Source of the DNA: Henricia sp. BOLD:AAB3569
Taxonomy: Eukaryota > Echinodermata > Asteroidea > Spinulosida > Echinasteridae
Direction: 5' to 3'
Length of the DNA: 64,000 nt
Assembly: GCA_037783545.1 (NCBI GenBank)
Contig: JBBELK010000534.1
Span: 1 to 64,000 of the forward strand
Shown here: positions 57,085 through 64,000 of the stretch, piece by piece
How positions within the stretch are numbered: the stretch's first letter is position 1
Layout: every line of letters starts with the position of its first letter
The notes under the pieces: generated by a model
Told to the model about the DNA's origin: nothing
What the model saw: only the letters and a program-made list of their open reading frames with translations
Database searches by the model: none
Program-made: the position numbers and the translations under genes

Positions 57085-57338
57085 TCCTATTATTTTGTCA
57101 AAGATTTTAAGCATTATAGCCTTTATTTACTCATTTCTTAATGCATTTGGAATGACCCTGTATGAAAGTGGAATTACCATGAGCCACGATGAGCGCTTCA
57201 TGCTGTGGTCAGCATTTTTACTGCATGCAGTAGTTTCAAACGGTCAAACACTAGTCAAACTGTTACCTTCGATCCTCTACAATCCGCTGCTTTATTGCAT
57301 CCGTTGTCAGTTTCCTCTGCTTTTCACCCGCTTTTCAG
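57085..57338 (+). pseudogene. Exon-like segment reading as TM6-loop-TM7 of a rhodopsin-like receptor
   Basis: Bounded by GAAATTTCAG (AG at 57083-57084) and TTTTCAG|GTAGGA (donor at 57339). Open throughout. It reads ILSIIAFIYSFLNAFGMTLY (hydrophobic helix), ESGITMSHDERFMLW (polar loop), SAFLLHAVVSNGQTLVKLLP, then SILYNPLLYCIRCQFPLLFT. NPLLYCIR fits the NPxxY motif at the end of helix 7 and the start of helix 8 in class A receptors. Helix 6 lacks the usual CWxP. No other receptor exons were found, and it sits in the core of a transposon, so it is most likely a captured or stranded exon rather than a gene. Confidence 0.5.
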
Positions 57339-57958
57339 GTAGGATATATGTTTACATTTTATTTTGTATCAACTTGGACAAAAGTATAGTTATTGTATAA
57401 ATTATCTGTGTATCTTCCGAATAGTGTGGTCTAAAATTCACCGTTTTGTAGAGGTTTTGAAATGAGAGCACGAAATCGATAGAATAATGGGAGAAGCTTT
57501 TGGTATATTCATCCCACATAAATAAATATTTGAGAAAGATAAGCGATGTTAAGTTGTAATTTAGTGAGTTTTTACTTTGAGGACAGTTCTGACTTTTTCA
57601 AAGTTGCATGGCATTTACAAAGTACATGTAAATACATTATAATATGGGACGTCCATACAGTACGCACTTTGTATATTCCTCCATGGTATATGCATGGGTA
57701 TATGTACAGTGGTCAGTCCAATCCCCCTCCAAGGACGGCCACCGTGTGCATGCTGTTCGGAGGCTCATGACCAGTTTTTGGCATGGGGTCCTGGTTAGCC
57801 TTGCATTTTATAGCAGTGCAAACTGCAGTATTTGTGTATCAACTTCCACAGTAATGTTATGAGACAGTTTACACTATATGCCTGTGAAGCAATCTTCCCT
57901 GCATATTTTAACGTGTTTTTGTTGTTGTTGTTCATTCCATAATTATTGCGTATCTCAG

Positions 57959-58034
57959 ATTGACGTGGACTTCGATCTCTTTTCGGGGAACAGGCTGACA
58001 CTCGAGGTACATGTAGCAGATAATGGACTTCCAT
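57959..58034 (+). pseudogene. Exon-like segment with cadherin-like wording
   Basis: After the acceptor TATCTCAG it reads IDVDFDLFSGNRLTLEVHVA then DNGLP and a stop. LTLEV-x-VADNG-x-P resembles the end of a cadherin repeat. It is short, so chance similarity is possible. A donor-like GTACAT is at 58007. Confidence 0.25.
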
Positions 58035-58081
58035 GAGCTAGACCGCTGAAATGACACAGCTGTGCGTCTTGTAGCAGATTT

Positions 58082-59085
58082 GAATGAACAACATGGAACA
58101 GAATGATGATGCAGAAGAGGATATGGATGCCGACTACTCCCTATTCCCAGGTTAGTTTTGCTCTCTTTATTAAGCTTACTTTTTTTGCACAGTATTTTTT
58201 AAAACATGACAGAGGTGGTTCGATTTTTAAAAATAATGTTGACATTCACCGTGCACTTTCGGTAGGTGACCATCCTAGCGCCAGTGGATTCATAAGAATT
58301 GGTCAGAGTTGACATTACACAGAAAAGACTGATTTAGAAGCCCAGGTTGTATGTTTTATATTAGACTGGAACTTCTCAGGAGAGGGGCCTCTCGAGAGGT
58401 ACTACAGCAGTGCACTTGCCAGACATTGCTTTAAGGAAATTCGCCATTTATTTTGGTGTGACCAATATCTAGTGATATGTTATTAATGCACTCCTATTTA
58501 TTATTCCTTGATTGCTTCTTTGCAGAGGACATTATACTACATGTGTAACACAAAGAACAGAGTCTACCTCGAAGGAAAAAGGTGGAAGCTAGCCAAGCAT
58601 AGTGGAAAAACGGAGAGCCTTCATTGCACTGAAGGTAATTGGTACCATTGAAGATACTTTGGTTTTTGAGGTTTTGGAAAAAATATTTATGCGACATATT
58701 AAATGCCGCCAGTTAGCATAGACAGGGTTGGCAGTCACACACATCAATCTGCATGGAAAACTTGCGGTACGATACTGTATCTGATAGTCCAGATGTAAGG
58801 AAAAGAGGACCCAATTATAGCAGTTAATATGCTTTGCAAGTTTGTGATATTTTACATTGTGTGAGCCTGCTGACTGAAAACTTACACCTATGTTAACAGT
58901 TTAACAATTCCGAGTTTCAAATTTGCTAACATATATGAACCTTGCTTTTCAGCGTGGAGCCGACTTTGTTGGCTATATCCAGGTGAGGGACGAGGAATGC
59001 AGAAATCGGGAAGTGACTAGGCAGCTACAGGTCCTCATTCTTAGGAAACACAATGCTGGATGCCAAGGAATTGTTTGTTTGTATT
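58082..59085 (+). pseudogene. Three further exon-like segments in the element core
   Basis: Segment 1 (about 58080-58151) ends CCCAG|GTTAGT and contains MEQNDDAEEDMDADYSLFP. Segment 2 (58526-58634) lies between CTTTGCAG and GAAG|GTAATT and reads RTLYYMCNTKNRVYLEGKRW then KLAKHSGKTESLHCTE. Segment 3 (58954-59085) follows CTTTTCAG and reads RGADFVGYIQVRDEECRNRE then VTRQLQVLILRKHNAGCQGI and a stop. Phases do not all agree, so they do not form one proven transcript. No family recognised. Confidence 0.3.
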
Positions 59086-59560
59086 AAACAGTCAGGTTAT
59101 CTATAAAGTGAATTATCTTGTGAAGGCAAGAAAAGTCATCATCATGTTTGCCTATTACTATTTCTTAAGGAACAATAACGTAATCAGGATACACCAAATT
59201 AATATAAAAAAACAAAGTGACGCAATAACGTTTGTTTACAAACACAGCTAGCGCCAATCAAATATGCATGTAACAGCAGTGACGCTCCAGACGCTTGCGT
59301 CTTTTTAAAAATTGTAATATTAAATGAAATGTCCACTTCATGCATGCAGTACAGAGATAAATAATAATCATCTTTTCAACTCTGCAGCTGTAGTGTATAG
59401 TATGTGAATCCATGCTCGGTGTCCATTTTAAATGTATATGCAGCGACATTCTTTAAAATAAAACATGTACAGGATGAACCCCAGCAATTATGTTGGTCTA
59501 TATTAAATCATGTTGTTCTGTAAACAAATTAAACCAAACCACTTGCCTGGCAACTTTAAC
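59086..59560. other. Core of the element, nothing further recognised
   Basis: AT-rich, with no clear frame after the stop near 59087. Confidence 0.4.
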
Positions 59561-59739
59561 CAATAATATTGGTCATTCCAGCCATTATAATTGGTTAATG
59601 TTGACCATTTTTTGGTCTTTTGAAGCAATATATTTGGTTATCTTTAACAAATATATTGGTTGTCTTGACCAATATGAAATGGTTAGTATTCTAACCAATA
59701 TGTATTGGCTGGGAATTTAACCAATCAAGATTGGTTATG

Positions 59740-60400
59740 GATTGGTTAAAACGTTAACCGATCTAGATTGGTTAAATAAACAACCAAGACATGTTGGTTA
59801 ATATTCCAACCAATATGGATTGGTTAAATAAACAACCAAGACATGTTGGTTAATATTCCAACCAATATGGATTGGTCAACTAAACAACCAAGACATGTTG
59901 GTTAGTATTCTAACCAATATGGATTGGTTAAATAAACAACCAAGATATGTTGGTTAATATTCTAACCAATATGGATTGGTTGGTTAATATTTCAACCAAT
60001 ATGGATTGGTCAACTAAACAACCAAGACATGTTGGTTAAAACGTTAACCGATCTAGATTGGTTAAATAAACAACCAAGACATGTTGGTTAATATTCCAAC
60101 CAATATGGATTGGTTAAATAAACAACCAAGACATGTTGGTTAATATTCCAACCAATATGGATTGGTCAACTAAACAACCAAGACATGTTGGTTAGTATTC
60201 TAACCAATATGGATGGGTTAAATAAACAACCAAGACATGTTGGTTAATATTCCAACCAATATGGATTGGTCAACTAAACAACCAAGACTTGTTGGTTAGT
60301 ATTCTAACCGATATGGATTGGTTAAATAAACAACCAAGAGATGTTGGTTAGTATTCTAACCAATATGGATTGGTTGAAAAAGTAAACCATATCAGATTGG
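59740..60400. repeat. Right subterminal satellite, ~52 bp x ~11
   Basis: CAACCAAGAC recurs at 59781, 59833, 59885, 59937, 60019, 60071, 60123, 60175, 60227 and 60279 with 52-bp steps and one 82-bp step. Each unit has ACATGTTGGTTAATATTCCA and ATATGGATTGGT. Scattered ATTGGT words precede it from about 59560. Confidence 0.95.
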
Positions 60401-60879
60401 TTATTTTAACCAATAGATTGGTTGGACACATATCTACCAACCACATTGGTTGAATTTGACCAATATATTGGTTAATTCAACCAATCTGTTTTTAGAGTGT
60501 ACCTTTGTGGGAGAAATTGCCAACCGAAGATGCTTTAAAAAAAACATTTGCAAACAATATTTTACTATTCATTCAACACAAAAACCATGCAGGGATTTTT
60601 CAGGTTTTCTGAAGTTGCATCTATGTGGGTAAAATTTCTAGAAGACAGTTTATCAACATTATTCTTTAGTTATGTAATGCTGTTTTCCAGTCATGTATTT
60701 GTCTTGAATGGTCCTAGATAAACTGCTGATTTCTGGTTAAAGTGGCGAAAACTCGTCCCATACTGTGCAACATTACTGGACTCATTTTGCACAGCTGGGT
60801 TACTTTCTATTTTTGCCCAAAAAATCTTGAGACTTTCTCAAAACCGCGCAATTACACAGGAAAACTTTAACAAAACTTT

Positions 60880-61361
60880 CCCTTGGTAATCTCGAAAATC
60901 AGAAATGTTCTCAGATTTAAGCCTTACTTACACAATATAAACATGATGACCGTAGAAAACTTCCGCTGAAATGGTTTTGTCGTGAGTAAAACAATTAGTT
61001 TTCATCTCATGAGACGAAAATTCAATTCGCCCCAAAACCATTTCGCCCAAGTGCCATTTCGCCCCAAACCACTTCGCGCGAGTGCCATTTCGCCCCAAAT
61101 TACTTCGTCCAAACACTACATCGCCCAAATGCCACTTTGTCCCAAAACCACTTCGTGCACAGGCCGTGGTTCAGGGCGAAACGGTTCAGGGCAAAGTGGT
61201 TTTGGGGCGAAATGACTGCAACCCCTTCTTTGACTGTTTTCTCAAAAGTTAGACGAAGTACGGAGCTGGTTTTTGCTCAGGTTGGTTTTAATCATGCATA
61301 TCTTCAATCACACAGGGGGATAAAACTATTTGTAACAGTTTACCAATCATGTATACTATCT
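60880..61361. mobile_element. M1 MITE, left end truncated
   Basis: Contains AATCTCGAAAATCAGAAATG, the TTCGCCCCAAA minisatellite, and the right end ATCATGTATACTATCT before TTAA (61362-61365). The left terminus is replaced by unrelated sequence. Confidence 0.83.
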
Positions 61362-61365
61362 TTAA

Positions 61366-61783
61366 GGCATGTTCCCATTGGACTTTCTTTTCCGCTGCCT
61401 TACGGAAAGTTATCGCGACCTTCGGTAACATTCCTTCGTGTAATATTCCCATGCGTTCCCATTTGCAATTGGTTTCAGTGGAAAGCTACCGTGACCTTGC
61501 AGTAAACTTTTGCCGTGCTTACCCATAGTTTACTGCAGGGTCATGTTAATTCTACATGGTGAAACTCTTCCCATTGGACTTTTCGAGGGCCCTGTAAAAC
61601 TCCTGCGGCCAAGTGGAAAGTTTCCACGGCCTCTCTCGCCCTGTAAGTTTTACATCGTGGTCGCGCGGTAACTTTACAGGGACGCTAATTCTTTGTGCGT
61701 CCCCATTGGACTTAATTTTAATACTCTCCCGTACAACCACGGGAGATTTACTCCAAAAAAGTCCAATGGGAACACCACTTTAG
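61366..61783. mobile_element. MITE, family M6 copy 3
   Basis: GGCATGTTCCCATTGGACTT at the left and AGTCCAATGGGAACACCACT at the right. Its left TTAA (61362-61365) is also the right TTAA of the preceding M1 element. Confidence 0.82.
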
Positions 61784-62933
61784 AATTGGTCAAAATAAAA
61801 TTACAATCCAAACAATTAATACTAGACTTCACAAAAATAATGACGACCTTATAGTCTGGAGGTCGCAGACAAAGGAAGTACCTCCCACTGAGACAGCAAA
61901 CATGTTTTGGAAGAATCGTTTCCACATTTAGAGACATTTGAAGGGGGGGCGGTGGTAGGGAAGAAGATTTCAATCAGGAAAAGGGAATTTGAAAAAAAAT
62001 TAATAGTACTAAAAATGATTAATTGAAGCATCTATCCTGGAGAATTTAATGAAAACAACCTTGCAAACTGAAGCATAAAATGCCGGGTGCTGGGCATTAA
62101 TTTGTACTGTCCGATTTTAGGCCGATTTGAGTGTCAAATTTTAAAAAAAGCTAAATTGCTCTTTTTCATGAGTAGAAAAAGTTATCAGCTTTCATTTGGT
62201 ACCAAGAACGTAAAAATTTTGAAACACCACAGATGGCAATATGCCTTTAACATTTATCCCCAATTCCCTCACAGTTCAGTTTAAGCGATTGTAAAACTGT
62301 TGCACACAGTCGGACACACATATTCCGCATACCGAGTAGTTTTTAAGTCATCATATTTTTAGAAGTTTCATGCTGGCTACATCTGTTGGGTGCTCTAGTC
62401 AAGACATTTATAGATGTTTTAAAATACGTTAGGGTTGTCCTCATAACTGTAATAACTAATATCCCTATAGTGAGATGACCTTGGCCAAGAATTTCTGAGT
62501 GATCTCCGTGCATAATACTGTGTCATTCAAAATCAAAGTAAGTTTGAAATGTTCCTTCAACTTTGAAATGACGAATTTTGTCTCAAAAATTGGGGGCAGT
62601 ATAGCCTGACCCTTATACTGGGAAATAGCTTCATATGTTCCCCCTGGTGTTTTTTTGACTTCATCGGTCAGCCATCTCTAGCTGCTGCAGTTGGAGCACA
62701 AACATTTGTCCAGTGTTGAGTTGTTAACAAGGATTGACCTTTTTAAGGGAATAAAATTGTCTCAGCACAAGGTAAGTTGAAATCTTTGTCTCGCGTCTGT
62801 GCAAGGAATATTCTTTTAATTTTAATTGGGAAATCTGTATTGATGTGACCAATACAAGAGTTGCTATTTTTATTCTCAAGAGCCGGGTCTGATTCGCCTT
62901 TTTAAAGTCACCTTTAGGGTAGGGTTGATCTCC
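61784..62933. other. No recognised gene
   Basis: Open frames 61674-61973 and 62087-62284 lack domains and splice partners. Nothing else supported. Confidence 0.35.
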
Positions 62934-62962
62934 ACAATTGCGGGGTTGAACCCCGCAATTGT
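62934..62962. repeat. Perfect palindrome, 14-bp arms
   Basis: ACAATTGCGGGGTT and its inverse AACCCCGCAATTGT separated by one base. Possibly the centre of a small MITE, since GTCACCTTTAGGG at the left and GGTCACTTTAGTG at the right are loosely inverted. Confidence 0.75.
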
Positions 62963-63439
62963 CAAGGTCACTTTAGTGTAAACGCATACCCGAATACAGA
63001 TTTAGTATGTTTAGTGTATGTACTTGGGGTGGTGCCCGCCGTGTGGTAGATTTAATTGACCAATCTAGCATCAGTTCTGCAACACCTAACAGCTCACGCA
63101 TGCGCTGTGGTCACAATTAGTGGTGACTTTTGCGGTTTCTGAAGATGAGTTAAAGCCGAATCGAGATGTAGTGTAAAAGCGGTAAATGTTCAGTTTTGCG
63201 GTCGCAATAAAAATGACGGGTCTGTTTCCACATTTGTCGGTTCAAGATAAAAACCCAGTAAATGTGTTACAAGACAGTCAATGGCTCAATCATTGCAACT
63301 ACTTAATTTACGGCCTGTGGTTCACAAGTCATGTTCAAGGGACCATGCAGTAAACCTCCAATGGTATTAAAATGTCACTGGTTATTGGATACACACATAT
63401 ATCCTAAGGAAGGCATGGTATGTAGGCCTACAGTATACA
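62963..63439. other. No recognised content
   Basis: Nothing supported. Confidence 0.35.
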
Positions 63440-63737
63440 TTTCAACTGAAAGGTAACATCGTAATGGGTTGCAATTTCAGCTATAGATGCATTCAAATGC
63501 ATCAAATGCATCAGAAAATAATTCATGCATAGTTTTTAAATTAAGTGAATGGTAAAAAATGTGTGCGCACACAGATATTTTAAAAACCATGTTCAATTGT
63601 TAATTTCTCACTGAAAATACATGTACCATCTTGAACAGAAATAAAAACCTGTGGCGTTTGTTACTATTGCTATCGACACTTTTTTTTTCGTGTCAACTTA
63701 TGAAGTAAAATTTTGGGTCATTGCAAATGATACATTG
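63440..63737 (-). mobile_element. R1 MITE copy f, old and unsplit
   Basis: Reverse orientation: TTACTATTGCTATCGACACT, GTGTCAACTTATGAAGTAAA, ATTGCAAATGATACATTGGG, then TTAA. The left part is diverged, with a short ATGCATCAA repeat at 63488-63512. Confidence 0.7.
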
Positions 63738-63849
63738 GGCCTTTAAGACACGATAATTAAAGAAAAGTACACATGTATGATAATTGCACTTTATGCAATA
63801 TGAAAATATTATAATGATAATTTGGTCTTATACTGCACACGTCTCCAGG

Positions 63850-64000
63850 GAAACCCCTATCAAAGTGCCCACACCATCATTACCCCTGATCATAGGGCTC
63901 CATTAAATCACTCCATATACCATCTCAGCTCCCTGGAGAGTATGCAGTCCCAGCTGCCTACATGTATTTACTTATGTGCTCAATGGCTAATCAAACATTA
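63850..64000 (-). mobile_element. SINE 3' half, cut by the window end
   Basis: The reverse complement contains CTGCATACTCTCCAGGGAGC and ATCAGGGGTAATGATGGTGT, matching the 3' half of the SINE at 31625-31990. The 5' part lies beyond the window. Confidence 0.75.

Larger units (their letters stand above)
55141..60498. mobile_element. 5,358-bp DNA element with 20-bp TIRs and asymmetric subterminal satellites
   Basis: Perfect terminal inverted repeats ACTCTAAAAACAGATTGGTT (55141-55160) and the inverse at 60479-60498. GTAC stands on both sides (55137-55140 and 60499-60502), and the uninterrupted R1 site elsewhere reads GTACC once, so the insertion is clear. The duplication could also be TA if the TIR begins with C. 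The structure is a left array of ~82-bp units, a unique core (about 56960-59560) and a right array of ~52-bp units. No transposase was recognised, so it is probably non-autonomous; the superfamily is not assigned. Confidence 0.9.
55011..60706 (+). mobile_element. R1 MITE copy e, split by a 5.36 kb element
   Basis: R1 sequence 55011-55140 (AGCCCCAATACATCATTTGC ... GTAAAATGGTAC) continues at 60499-60706 (GTACCTTTGTGGGAGAAATT ... CAGTCATGTATTTGTCTT). Comparison with R1 copies a and b shows exactly where the insert entered. Confidence 0.88.

Noticed and set aside
55141-60498. Large virus-like or LTR-type element
   Set aside because: Inverted (not direct) terminal repeats, a 2-4 bp target duplication, and no polymerase, integrase or capsid-like frame were seen. 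A DNA transposon structure explains it.

Overview
The window looks like nuclear DNA from a marine invertebrate deuterostome, most likely an echinoderm. The reasons are GT-AG introns, tRNA-derived SINEs, a very dense load of short inverted-terminal-repeat elements (MITEs), a long AT-rich satellite, and secreted collagen-C1q proteins. The species assignment is inference. No prokaryotic, viral or CRISPR signal was seen.

Layout. 1-16.8 kb is a satellite array (about 51 monomers of ~330 bp) with higher-order structure: a nine-monomer (~2.97 kb) unit repeated twice, and an eight-monomer block repeated 12.5 kb apart. 16.85-22.2 kb holds the 3' part of an unrecognised minus-strand gene: three well-supported coding exons, a possible last exon that ends next to the satellite, and a weaker upstream exon. 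24.2-27.85 kb is a two-exon plus-strand gene for a 992-residue secreted protein with about 265 Gly-X-Y triplets and a C-terminal C1q domain. 47.37-48.40 kb is a single-exon plus-strand paralogue of 342 residues. The two proteins share a C-x-x-C-C cluster directly before the collagen stretch and a short Gly-X-Gly break near its end. Both should be trimeric, disulfide-linked extracellular proteins of the C1q type (innate recognition or matrix).

The rest is almost entirely repeats. Many MITE families end in AGG...CCT flanked by TTAA. They repeatedly insert into each other, and in three places two elements abut across one TTAA. One such family, called R1 here, has six copies, of which five are split by different later insertions. 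A 1.49 kb near-identical inverted repeat lies at 29.6-33.6 kb.

The most unusual object is a 5,358 bp DNA element (55141-60498) inside an R1 copy. It has 20-bp terminal inverted repeats, a GTAC (or TA) target duplication, a left subterminal array of ~82 bp units and a right array of ~52 bp units, both made of ATTGGT/ACCAAT words. Its 2.6 kb unique core contains exon-like pieces, including one that reads as TM6-loop-TM7 of a rhodopsin-like receptor with an NPLLYCIR motif. No transposase was recognised in it.

Limits: everything was read by eye. Repeat boundaries are good to a few bases where terminal repeats are quoted and otherwise approximate. No database search was possible.
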